From Flavobacterium sp. (GTDB taxonomy: Bacteria > Bacteroidota > Bacteroidia > Flavobacteriales > Flavobacteriaceae): a stretch of DNA of 64,000 nucleotides. Made by a program: the position numbers and the translations under genes. Shown one piece after another: positions 45,715 to 54,440 of the stretch. Location of the stretch: contig NZ_JBCNKR010000004.1 of NCBI RefSeq assembly GCF_039595935.1, positions 185,001 to 249,000 of the forward strand. Reading direction: 5' to 3'. Under the pieces are notes generated by a model that ran no database searches, was not told the DNA's origin, and saw only the letters and a program-made list of their open reading frames with translations. The number at the start of each line of letters is the position of its first letter. Within the stretch, counting starts at the first letter, position 1.

Positions 45715-46968
45715 TTATTTTACCTCAGGCTCAATAATCTGATATTTTCCACTAAGATGCATTAGACTAAAAAGATACATTAGTCCATCATAATACGGAT
45801 CAAAATAACCATCTTCATAAGGTTCGAGTCTGGCATTCCAAATGGCATGAACAAAATCTATACTCGCTTTATCTTTATTTACTAAAGATGCAGTAGCGGC
45901 TGTCGCCACTAACCCAATTGAATGTCTGAGTTTTTTAACCGGACCAGCCTGTAGAATAAATTCAGGAGTTGAGCCGTCGAGATTATATTGATCAAGATAA
46001 GTATCTATGCCTTTGGATCTCAGGAAATTTTGAAATCTCGAAGCATAATCTTCCTGCCACTTTTTATCTTTCCCATACCATGTATAATCCATTGCAATAT
46101 TCATGGGAACACGCCAGGAATCATAACGAAATCCGGGAGGCATCCATGGTGTTGGATGTGGTTCTCCCGAAAACTCCGTATAATCCGAATTTAAACCCGT
46201 TACAGGATGACAAGCTTTATGCAAAAAATTTCGTGAAACATCAGCACATTCTTTGTAAAACTGCTCATGGCCATCTTTAGCATATAACGCCCATATTTCG
46301 TAAAACGCAGGCACGTGATATGAAGGATCTGTCCAGTTATAACCGCCGCCTTCAGGTACGAAAGAAATTTGTTTGTGATTAGTATTTATAATGTTGAAGA
46401 TATTTCCCGTTCCATCTTTTTTCCACATCGCATCTAATATTCTTCTGGCTTCTTTGTAGTAATTTATTCCGGTAGTATTGCCCCATCTGTTTGAAGCAAA
46501 AAGAAGACTGGTTATATAATACAATTCTCCGTCTGAAGCAGAACCCGGTGAGTTTTGTTTTTTAGTCTGCGGATCGACGCTCCAGGCAAAATAGGCTTCT
46601 CTTGGTCCATCCTGATGCTGCATATATTTTAGCGACCATCGCCAGAGACGATCAAAAACTTCTTTTTTATCGAGCTGTACAGCAACCATCATTCCGTATG
46701 ACATTCCTTCGGTACGCGCATCCTTGTTTTTAATATCCGAAACATATCCTAAAGAGTCTCCTTCTGTAAAATATACTTTATTTGGACCTTCAAAAATATC
46801 ATAATAGGCTTTGGTTAATTTTTTATCTATTTCTGTCTGACTATAACCTGCTTCCTTAAAAAGATTTCTGTAGTGAGGTCTTTTAAGCTCTGATTTCTTC
46901 TTATTTTGACTAATGATAAAAGCAGGAATAATTAAGGCAAAAATGATAAGATAAAGTTGGATTCTCAT
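45715..46968 (-). CDS. GH8 enzyme, probably reducing-end xylose-releasing exo-oligoxylanase
   Basis: 417 aa from the ATG at 46968, which gives the clean signal peptide MRIQLYLIIFALIIPAFIISQ; the longer frame adds 12 unlikely residues. The (alpha/alpha)6 GH8 domain shows the acid Glu 87 in DARTEGMSYGMM, Asp 146 in GSASDGELYYI and likely base Asp 283 in FRYDSWRVP. These match the Rex (EC 3.2.1.156) subgroup, which removes xylose from reducing ends of xylo-oligosaccharides by inversion. Other GH8 members cut chitosan or beta-glucans. It is divergent from the sugar symporter gene. Confidence 0.88.
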   Translation of the reverse strand: MRIQLYLIIFALIIPAFIISQNKKKSELKRPHYRNLFKEAGYSQTEIDKKLTKAYYDIFEGPNKVYFTEGDSLGYVSDIKNKDARTEGMSYGMMVAVQLDKKEVFDRLWRWSLKYMQHQDGPREAYFAWSVDPQTKKQNSPGSASDGELYYITSLLFASNRWGNTTGINYYKEARRILDAMWKKDGTGNIFNIINTNHKQISFVPEGGGYNWTDPSYHVPAFYEIWALYAKDGHEQFYKECADVSRNFLHKACHPVTGLNSDYTEFSGEPHPTPWMPPGFRYDSWRVPMNIAMDYTWYGKDKKWQEDYASRFQNFLRSKGIDTYLDQYNLDGSTPEFILQAGPVKKLRHSIGLVATAATASLVNKDKASIDFVHAIWNARLEPYEDGYFDPYYDGLMYLFSLMHLSGKYQIIEPEVK

Positions 46969-47004
46969 CCTATATTCATTTTTAAAAGTTTGATATGCAT
47001 TCAT

Positions 47005-47369
47005 AGTTTGTTATTTTTTTTCTTTTTTCTACAAATAAATATACATAAAAATAATCAATACACAACCGGTTGCAAAACAATTTCAGACCATAAAATCAGA
47101 ATTAATAAAAAAAATGCATTCTTCATATTAAAACAGAAACTTAAAACTGGTTACTTATATTTAATAGATTTATAGAAACAAAATCATGCTTCAAATATGT
47201 TAGTATAGGCTTCAAAAATGATACAATAATTTCAAATTTCAGATTATTTTTACAGTAAGCATTCTTCTTTAACTGAATGAAAATGAGGTTTTGTTTTTAA
47301 ATCAAATACGCCTCAAAATATTTGTAATTAATCGAAAGTAAACCCCACAGAACCAATTAGTTTATATTT
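47005..47369. other. Divergent gap between GH8 and GPH symporter genes
   Basis: The - strand has a near-consensus -7 element (CATATTTG, 47192-47199) for GH8. The string AAAAATGATACAA at 47214-47226 recurs almost unchanged upstream of the second susC at 54133. No coding frame is seen. Confidence 0.45.
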
Positions 47370-48839
47370 ATGAATAATACATCGCAAAAGCTTTCTATAC
47401 TAGAAAAAACAGGTTATGGTTTAGGTGATTTTGCAGCGAATTTGATTTTTCAGACTCTGCTGACTTTTTTGGCTTTCTTTTATACCGATGTTTATAAGAT
47501 TCCTGCCGGAACTGCAAGCATAATTATCTTTACAGGAGGTTTTATTGGTGCTTTTTTTAATATTATTATGGGAATTATTGCAGATCGCACCCAGACAAAA
47601 TATGGAAAATTCAGACCTTGGATATTATGGACTGCCCTGCCTTTTGGAATTGCTGCTGTACTTACTTTTTTAACTCCTGATTTTGGAATGTCAGGCAAGA
47701 TTATTTATACACTTCTCACGTATTTTTTCCTGGTAATTATTTACTCGGCAAATAATTTACCTTATGTTGCTTTAAGCGGGGTTTTAACTGGTGATATGAA
47801 GGAACGAAACAGTCTATCCTCCTATCGCTTTGTAGCAGTAATGATTGCTCAATTTATAGTTCAGTCGCTTTTGCTTCCGTTTGTTTTAATTTTAGGAAAC
47901 GGTGATAAAACAGTAGGTTTTAAAAATACCATGATGCTATTTGCTTTAATTGGGGTAATTTGTTTTTTGGTTACTTTTTTTACTACCAAAGAAAGAATCA
48001 TTCCTTCAAAAAATCAGGAATCTTCTATTAAACATGATTTTTTTGATTTGTGTAAAAATGGTCCATGGCTGGTTATGTTACTGGTTACCATTTTGGTATT
48101 TATAACTTTGTCTTTAAAGGGCGGCATGTATGTTTTTTACTTTAAATATTACTTAGATCCGGCTGCTCAGACAGTTTTTCTCAACGATATTGGTTTCACA
48201 GCTTTTATCGAAAGAGTAAATCATTCCTTAACTGCAATGGGACTTGTGGATTTTCAATGGCCCGAAGATGCTCCAACCTCAGCTTTTAGTCTTTTTAATG
48301 GCGGAGGGATTATTTTTATGATATTTGGAATCATGTTTTCAAAACCTCTTGCTGATTCTTTTGGCAAAAGAAATGTGTATATCATTTTTATTTTTCTGTC
48401 TGCTCTCAGCCTTCTGGCGTTTAATTTTTACAGCAGATCAGCTATTGCAATTGTTTTTTTGACTCAGTTACTGCATGGATTTATTTATGGCGTAACAATC
48501 CCGCTATTATGGACTATGATTGCCGATGTTGCTGATTACAGCGAATGGAAAAACCATAGAAGAGCAACTGCTATCATTTTTTCGGCGATGATTTTTGGAT
48601 TAAAAATTGGAATTAGTATAGGCAGTTCATTAGGCGCCGCTTTTTTATCTAAATATGGTTATGTAGCAGAAGAAGTAAATCAGGTTCCGGCGGCCGTTGA
48701 GGGAATTAAACTTTCAATAAGTATTTATCCTGGCTTTATATTTATTATAAGTGCCGTTTTATTATGCTTTTATGTAATAGATAAAAAAATGGAAATTCAA
48801 ATTGAAACAGATTTGAAAGAAAGAAGAAATGGATTTTAG
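47370..48839 (+). CDS. GPH-family sugar:cation symporter (MFS)
   Basis: 489 aa, about 12 TM helices. The start SILEKTGYGLGDFAANLIFQTLLTFLAFFYTDVY and the loop MGIIADRTQTKYGKFRPWILW carry the conserved D-R-T/K-W signature of glycoside-pentoside-hexuronide transporters. A longer loop with PEDAPTSAFSLFNGGGIIF is usual for Bacteroidetes members. It is an inner-membrane importer of mono- or disaccharides with H+ or Na+. Its position opposite GH8 suggests xylose or xylobiose-like cargo. Convergent with susD, separated by repeat elements. Confidence 0.93.
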   Translation: MNNTSQKLSILEKTGYGLGDFAANLIFQTLLTFLAFFYTDVYKIPAGTASIIIFTGGFIGAFFNIIMGIIADRTQTKYGKFRPWILWTALPFGIAAVLTFLTPDFGMSGKIIYTLLTYFFLVIIYSANNLPYVALSGVLTGDMKERNSLSSYRFVAVMIAQFIVQSLLLPFVLILGNGDKTVGFKNTMMLFALIGVICFLVTFFTTKERIIPSKNQESSIKHDFFDLCKNGPWLVMLLVTILVFITLSLKGGMYVFYFKYYLDPAAQTVFLNDIGFTAFIERVNHSLTAMGLVDFQWPEDAPTSAFSLFNGGGIIFMIFGIMFSKPLADSFGKRNVYIIFIFLSALSLLAFNFYSRSAIAIVFLTQLLHGFIYGVTIPLLWTMIADVADYSEWKNHRRATAIIFSAMIFGLKIGISIGSSLGAAFLSKYGYVAEEVNQVPAAVEGIKLSISIYPGFIFIISAVLLCFYVIDKKMEIQIETDLKERRNGF

Positions 48840-48905
48840 ATTTTAGATTGCAGATTGCAGATTGTAGATTATGGATTGTAGGTTTTGAAACCTGAAACTT
48901 TTTTA

Positions 48906-49051
48906 TTTAACGCAAAGCACACAAAGATTTTTCTGCTATAAGGTTTTTATAAAAATATAAAGTTCGCAAAGCTGGATCAATACAAAGCTTTGCGAACTTT
49001 TAAATCTAATAATTACACACGAAAAAAAAGCCTTGTGAACTTTGCGTTAAA
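48906..49051. repeat. Nested inverted-repeat element, copy 2
   Basis: Outer arms TTTAACGCAAAG / CTTTGCGTTAAA (48906-48917 and 49040-49051) and a perfect 15-bp inner stem (48959-48973 and 48986-49000) with core GTTCGCAAAGC. It is homologous to the element at 21942-22092. Confidence 0.8.
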
Positions 49052-49080
49052 ATATCCTCAGTTCAACCTGAAACTATTTA

Positions 49081-49272
49081 TTCAACGCAAAGCACACAAA
49101 GTTTTTTCTGGATATAAGGTTTTTATAAAAATATAAAGTTCGCAAAGCTGGATCAACGCAAAGCTTTGCGAACTTTTTAAATCTAATAGTTTCACACGAT
49201 AAAAAAAGCCTTGCAAACTTTTAAATCTAATAGTTGCACACGATAAAAAAAGCCTTGCGAACTTGCGTTAAA
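49081..49272. repeat. Nested inverted-repeat element, copy 3, with internal duplication
   Basis: The inner 15-bp stem (49135-49149 and 49162-49176) is identical to copy 2. The right part holds a 44-bp tandem duplication (units start near 49175 and 49219), each containing ATCTAATAGTT and AAAAAAAGCCTTGC. It stands 29 bp after copy 2. Confidence 0.78.
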
Positions 49273-49297
49273 ATATCCTCAGTTCAACCTAAAAAAA

Positions 49298-49328
49298 ATA
49301 AACAGCGCATTAAAAATGCACTGTTTAT
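49298..49328 (-). terminator. Terminator of the second SusC-SusD operon
   Basis: A 13-bp stem with one mismatch (49298-49310 with 49316-49328) has an A-run at 49291-49298, a T-run on the - strand. It lies 46 nt after the susD stop. Confidence 0.82.
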
Positions 49329-49374
49329 CACTACTAACTAACTTACTTAACTCAAACTAAAATAGTTTAATCTT

Positions 49375-50871
49375 TTAATATCCAGGATTATTATCGCTTG
49401 GTTTTATATTTGGATTAGAAGATGTTTCTCTGTTTGGAATTGGCCATAATTCACTTTTACCAGCCTGAAAACCAGTTCCTGCTAATTCTGTGCTTGCAAT
49501 TCCCCATCTTATAATATCATCAAAACGGCTTTGCTCTCCTGCAAATTCTACTTTTCTTTCATGTACAATTGCTGCAAATACAGCATCTTTTGTAGGTGCG
49601 ATTGTAGTTGTTAATCCTGCACGGTCTCTAACTTCTTTAATATAAGCAATGGCTGCTGTTTGTGAACCTCCATCTCTTTGGTTTTCACATTCTGCTTTCA
49701 TTAATAGTACATCTGCATAACGCATTACTTTGAAGTTAATACTGGATTGCGTAGCCTCATCGTCTTTTTTATAATAGTTTTGGTACTTTTTCCATCCGGC
49801 ATTTCTAAGACCCGCAGAGGTATTAAAGTTTTGCGCTGTCATAGTACGTGTTCCGTTTAAATATTTAGAACCCGGCACATAAAAAGTATCTCCAAAACGT
49901 AAATCTCCCGGCTCATACGAATTTAAAAGTGCATCTGGCGGATATACATTGTACCAGCTTAAATTACCATATTCCTGTCCTCTCAAAGTTGATTCTGCAA
50001 AACCAGTTCCGCCGCTGTTTCCTGCATCGTCCCATTTATTACCGGTTCCGTTATTTTCATTAAATTCAATTTCAAAAATAGATTCCTTGCCATGCTCCGT
50101 TTCTTCCATGAAATTGTTGTAAAAATTGCCTTTATCCTCAAGGCTGGCTCCTGTAACATTGTTCAATGCAGCTAAGGCCTGATCGTATTTCTTTTCGTAT
50201 AATAATACTTTACCTAAATAAGCATAAGCAGCTTCTTTAGTTGCTCTTCCTACTTGTTCTGCACTTTTTGAAAGCAGGTTCTGAGAAGCAAATTCAAAAT
50301 CTTCTCTAATAAGATTGTAAACTTCTGCTTTAGGGCTTCTTGCCGCACCTACTATCGTTCCGGTTTTATAAATTGGAACATCTCCAAAACGATTTACTAA
50401 TAAGAAATAATAATAGCCTCTTAAAAAATGGGCTTCTCCTAAAAATTTATTCTTTTTTTCCTGCGATAAAACTGAATTTGACAAAGCATTAATCTTATCA
50501 GCATTATCTAATACAAAATTGGCTCTGGATATTCCTAAAAAACAAGATTCCCAATAGTACTGGATAATATCATTTCCGGCATTAAAAGAAAAATCCTGAA
50601 AAGGTTTTTTATTTCCTTCTAACTGTGGATTTCCTGCTGCATCCTGCCCCATTAAATCCATTGCAAAAGCAAGGTTTCTGGCATAAAGTCCTCTGGTTTG
50701 TAAATTAGCATAAGCTGCATTTACAGATGATTCTACCTGTGCTGCGGTTTTAAAGAAAGTGTCTGGCGACAGTGTATTTGGGTTTTTTAATTCTAATTCA
50801 GACGTGTCGCATGAATTCATTGTGAAAACACCCAGCAATGCAGCAACTATATATTTTATTTTTTTCATCAC
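49375..50871 (-). CDS. RagB/SusD outer membrane lipoprotein (xylan-type locus)
   Basis: 498 aa with a lipobox at Cys 21 (TMNSCDTS). Typical SusD sequence: LELKNPNTLSPDTFFKT, KFLGEAHFLRGYYYFLLVNRFGDVPIYK, and a C-terminal region ending LWPIPNRETSSNPNIKPSDNNPGY. It is a surface-exposed glycan binder that covers the SusC channel. It lies 8 nt after SusC on the same strand. The first locus has a SusD from a different branch. Two adjacent ATGs give two possible starts. Confidence 0.93.
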   Translation of the reverse strand: MMKKIKYIVAALLGVFTMNSCDTSELELKNPNTLSPDTFFKTAAQVESSVNAAYANLQTRGLYARNLAFAMDLMGQDAAGNPQLEGNKKPFQDFSFNAGNDIIQYYWESCFLGISRANFVLDNADKINALSNSVLSQEKKNKFLGEAHFLRGYYYFLLVNRFGDVPIYKTGTIVGAARSPKAEVYNLIREDFEFASQNLLSKSAEQVGRATKEAAYAYLGKVLLYEKKYDQALAALNNVTGASLEDKGNFYNNFMEETEHGKESIFEIEFNENNGTGNKWDDAGNSGGTGFAESTLRGQEYGNLSWYNVYPPDALLNSYEPGDLRFGDTFYVPGSKYLNGTRTMTAQNFNTSAGLRNAGWKKYQNYYKKDDEATQSSINFKVMRYADVLLMKAECENQRDGGSQTAAIAYIKEVRDRAGLTTTIAPTKDAVFAAIVHERKVEFAGEQSRFDDIIRWGIASTELAGTGFQAGKSELWPIPNRETSSNPNIKPSDNNPGY

Positions 50872-50879
50872 ATTATGTA

Positions 50880-53800
50880 TTAAAATTTAACATCAATTCC
50901 AAAAATTACGGATTTAGGCTGTGGATACCTTCCTAAGTCGATACCTGCAGAGTTTGCATTAGCATCTGCACGTGCTATTTCAGGATCTAACCCCGAATAA
51001 TTTGTAATTGTAATAAGGTTTTGACCACTTAAATAGAATCTTATGTTTGAAAAATGGCTGTCAAATGTTTCTCCTGATAAGGTATATCCTAAAGTGATAT
51101 TTTTTAATCTGGTATAAGAACCATCTTCAATATAGCGCTGATTAGCTGATGACCAGTTAATGTCTGCTCCCTGTGCTCTTGGCAGTGTAGCCGAAGGATT
51201 CGTTACAACTCCGTTTACTACAATTGCCCTGTCTAATACTTCTGTACTGGCATTAAACAAACGATTCATTCCTGTTAAATCAAATTTATTTGCGTTATAA
51301 ATATCATTTCCCTGAACTCCTGTAATAAAACAGTTAAAATCAAACTTTTTATAAGCTGCGGTAAGATTTAAACCATACGTAAAATCCGGATATGGATTAC
51401 CAATATTTGTTTTATCATTAGAGTTGATTATTTTGTTTCCGTCACGATCTACAATTTTGATATCACCTGGTTTGATGTTCGTTTGACCTGGCCCAAAAAC
51501 GGCATCTACTTCTGCCTGATTTTGGTAAATTCCGTTGGTTTGATAACCATAAAAATAGAATAATGGCTGTCCTACTTCAAGTCTTGAAAAGTTCTCTAAA
51601 CCTGCTCTTGCCGTTGGGCCACCTAATACGCTGGTTACTCCCGGTGCTAAGCCTGTTACTTCATTTTTGCTTGTTCCTAAATTGGCTACGGCAGACCATG
51701 TAAAATCTCCTTTTCTGTCATTGTATCCTAATGTTACTTCATATCCTGATACTTTTACATCGGCTACGTTTTGAATCTGAGTTCCTCCTCCTGCAGATCC
51801 TACTGAAGCAGATAACGGAACGGCAAAAAGAATGTCACTGCTTTTATTATTAAAATATTCAAACGATCCGGTAAATTTCTCGTCAAATAAACCAAAATCT
51901 ATACCTATGTTCCTGTCCGTTTTAGATTCCCATTTCAAATCAGGATTTGCAGCAACTCCAAGAGAAACTCCCGGGGCATTGCCTCCTGCAATTGGGTAAT
52001 TGTAATCTGCAAGCAGCGTGGCACTGTATTGATAATTATCAATTCTGTCGTTTCCTGTTGTTCCTGTACTTGCTCTAAGTTTTAATGTACTAAAAACAGA
52101 ATTTGTCATAAAAGCTTCTTTGGCAATATTCCATCCTACAGCTACTGAATAAAAATTACCCCAGCGGTTATTGGCACCAAAACGAGAAGAAGCATCACGT
52201 CTTCCTGAAAGTGCCAGAAGGTATTTATCTTCATAATCATAATTGATACGGGCAATATATCCAAGGTTCTTCTCTACATAATTTGCAGAACTTAAATTTC
52301 CTTCATTGTATCGCAGCTGATCAATTTCATCTGAAATATAATAACGGCTTCCGGCTACCACATTTTGTGACTTAGAATCGATTTTTGTGATAACTCCCAA
52401 AACTTCTAAATTATGTTTTGAAGCAAAAGTAGTTTTATACGTCAAACTGTTATCATACACAATAGTCTGTCCCTGAGAGTTAGTTTCACTTGTTGTAGAA
52501 AATGCCTGTCTGTGATAAGAACCATCACTATAACTCGGTACAAATGTGTGATCTTTACCTGTGTAATAATCTAATGAAACCTGTGATTTAAATTTCAGTC
52601 CTTTTAAAATCTCCAATTCTGCGTAGATATTTCCTATTATAGATAAATTATTAATTTTTTGATATCCCAAATTGGCAACACGAACAGGGTTTTCTGCATC
52701 GTTTCCATCAATTGCACTTGGTCCCTGATAACCTCCAATACTGTTTTCATTGTAAACCGGTAAGTAAGGTGCCATTTTAATTGCATGCTCAAGTAGTGTT
52801 CTTCCTCCAGAGCTGCGTTCCGGATTGATGGTATTAAAAGATAGTCCGATGTTGCTTCCTATTTTAAGTCTGCCAATATCCTGAGTATTATTAGCTCTAA
52901 AAGAATAACGCTCAAAACCTGTATTGATAACGGCTCCTTCTTGTTTTAAATATTCTGCAGAATAACGGGCTGTAGAACTTTCTGTACCATTAGAAAAACT
53001 TAAATTATAATCCTGCATTACACCGCTCTGAAAAATTTGATCCTGCCAGTTGGTGTTTATATTTCCAAATTCTGCAGCCCTTGCTGTAAGATCACTTCCT
53101 AAATCTTTAGCATACTGCAGATATTGCTGTGTATTTAAAACGTCATATCTCTTTGTAATAGTCTGAAAACCGGCATATGTACTAAAAGTAAGCTGACCCG
53201 GTCCTTTTTTACCTTTTTTCGTAGTTACCATAATAACTCCGTTGAAAGCTTTTGAACCATATAAAGCGGTTGTTGAAGCATCTTTTAAAACAGACATCGA
53301 TTCGATATCATTTGGGCTTAGTCCGGATAAGTTTCCAGCCAAAACACCATCAATTACATACAAAGGCGCACTGTTTCCCATTGTAGCCAGACCACGAATG
53401 GTAACGGTAGGATTAGAACCCGGAGCGCCGTTTACAACAGTAACACCAGCTGCTCTACCCTGCAAGGCCGATTCTGCATTTGTAATAGGCACAGCAGCAA
53501 TATCTTTTGAACCTACTGTAGAAATTGCTCCGGTTACTTTAGCTCTCTTTTGAGTTCCGTAACCTACTATAACTTCATTTAAGTTTTGTGTGGATAATGC
53601 TAATGTAACATCAATAGTATTTCTGGTGCCTACTGTAATAGTTTGTGATATAAGGCCCACAAATGAAAATGTAATTTTATCTGTAGGGCTAACATCTTTT
53701 AAGGTATACTTTCCGTCAAAATCTGTAGAAGCGCTGTTTTTTGAACCTTCTACATTAATACTGGCTCCCGGCAGAGGAAATCCCGAGGGATCTGTAACAA

Positions 53801-53888
53801 CCCCCTGAATGGTCTTTGACTGTGCCATCATATTATGACTGCTGATTATCAGCAATGTGATTATTGCAAATTTTAATTTTAACATCAT
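50880..53888 (-). CDS. SusC/RagA TonB-dependent transporter (xylan-type locus)
   Basis: 1002 aa. Signal peptide about 1-22 (ending MMAQ), CarboxypepD_reg-like domain (about 27-105, GVVTDPSGFPLPGASINVEG), plug with MSVLKDASTTALYGSKAFNG, and a barrel ending in the terminal Phe of IFGIDVKF. It moves oligosaccharides through the outer membrane. It is followed by susD 8 nt later. The 550-bp upstream gap holds a promoter, and the hybrid two-component regulator lies just beyond it. Confidence 0.95.
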   Translation of the reverse strand: MMLKLKFAIITLLIISSHNMMAQSKTIQGVVTDPSGFPLPGASINVEGSKNSASTDFDGKYTLKDVSPTDKITFSFVGLISQTITVGTRNTIDVTLALSTQNLNEVIVGYGTQKRAKVTGAISTVGSKDIAAVPITNAESALQGRAAGVTVVNGAPGSNPTVTIRGLATMGNSAPLYVIDGVLAGNLSGLSPNDIESMSVLKDASTTALYGSKAFNGVIMVTTKKGKKGPGQLTFSTYAGFQTITKRYDVLNTQQYLQYAKDLGSDLTARAAEFGNINTNWQDQIFQSGVMQDYNLSFSNGTESSTARYSAEYLKQEGAVINTGFERYSFRANNTQDIGRLKIGSNIGLSFNTINPERSSGGRTLLEHAIKMAPYLPVYNENSIGGYQGPSAIDGNDAENPVRVANLGYQKINNLSIIGNIYAELEILKGLKFKSQVSLDYYTGKDHTFVPSYSDGSYHRQAFSTTSETNSQGQTIVYDNSLTYKTTFASKHNLEVLGVITKIDSKSQNVVAGSRYYISDEIDQLRYNEGNLSSANYVEKNLGYIARINYDYEDKYLLALSGRRDASSRFGANNRWGNFYSVAVGWNIAKEAFMTNSVFSTLKLRASTGTTGNDRIDNYQYSATLLADYNYPIAGGNAPGVSLGVAANPDLKWESKTDRNIGIDFGLFDEKFTGSFEYFNNKSSDILFAVPLSASVGSAGGGTQIQNVADVKVSGYEVTLGYNDRKGDFTWSAVANLGTSKNEVTGLAPGVTSVLGGPTARAGLENFSRLEVGQPLFYFYGYQTNGIYQNQAEVDAVFGPGQTNIKPGDIKIVDRDGNKIINSNDKTNIGNPYPDFTYGLNLTAAYKKFDFNCFITGVQGNDIYNANKFDLTGMNRLFNASTEVLDRAIVVNGVVTNPSATLPRAQGADINWSSANQRYIEDGSYTRLKNITLGYTLSGETFDSHFSNIRFYLSGQNLITITNYSGLDPEIARADANANSAGIDLGRYPQPKSVIFGIDVKF

Positions 53889-54098
53889 TTCAATTGGTTT
53901 TTGATTAGTTTAAATAGCTGTTTGGTTGTAAAGTTTTTCATTATTGCAACTCTTGTTTTAAAATTTAAAAAGCGGTTTTTTATACCTCTTTAATTTCGAT
54001 TTAAAAAAGGATTCAATAAAAATTTCGGTTTCATTTCATAGCGTAATTTTTAAAATTGTTAATACTTATTTTCATGGTTTTTTAGTTTTGTAATAATC

Positions 54099-54106
54099 CA
54101 AAAATA
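54099..54106 (-). promoter_or_regulatory. -7 promoter element of susC (xylan-type locus)
   Basis: It reads TATTTTTG on the - strand, a perfect TAnnTTTG, and gives a leader of about 205 nt. No -33 element is evident, as expected if an activator is needed. Confidence 0.5.
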
Positions 54107-54394
54107 TAAGGTTCACCTATATTTTATCTATTAAAAATGATGCAAAAACTATCAATTTTGTAGCATGAAAACTACAGAAATCGGCTATTTAAGGGTTTTG
54201 AAGTGATTTTTGAAAAAAAACTGAAATAAGATTTTAATAATAATGACAATCTTTTTTTTAGCATGAAATAAAAAAAGACGTTATTTCCAATTATTTGATA
54301 ATTATCTAAAAAATAATTTTAATGTTAATTGTTTTATTTTTTAATAAATAAGGTATTGATGATGCCTGTAATAAGCTTTAATTATCAAAACAAA

Positions 54395-54418
54395 AAAAGA
54401 CGGTGTAAACCGTCTTTT
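54395..54418 (-). terminator. Terminator of the HTCS gene
   Basis: A 10-bp perfect stem (54395-54404 with 54409-54418) has a 4-nt loop and an A-run (54392-54398) that is a T-run on the - strand. It lies 22 nt beyond the HTCS stop and ends the esterase-GH3-GH97-HTCS series. Confidence 0.9.
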
Positions 54419-54440
54419 AGAAATATCTAAAAATGAATAA

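Larger units (their letters stand above)
48840..49374. other. Repeat-filled convergent gap before susD
   Basis: It contains a degenerate TTTAGATT / GCAGATT run (48836-48882), two copies of the nested inverted-repeat element (48906-49051 and 49081-49272) and the susD terminator (49298-49328). There is no coding frame. Confidence 0.7.
53889..54440. other. Regulatory gap between HTCS and susC
   Basis: It contains a perfect -7 element (54099-54106), a repeated motif AAAAATGATGCAA (54133-54145) shared with the GH8 upstream region, a hairpin-like GTAG...CTAC (54160-54175), and the HTCS terminator (54395-54418). It has no coding frame and is presumably where the regulator binds. Confidence 0.5.
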
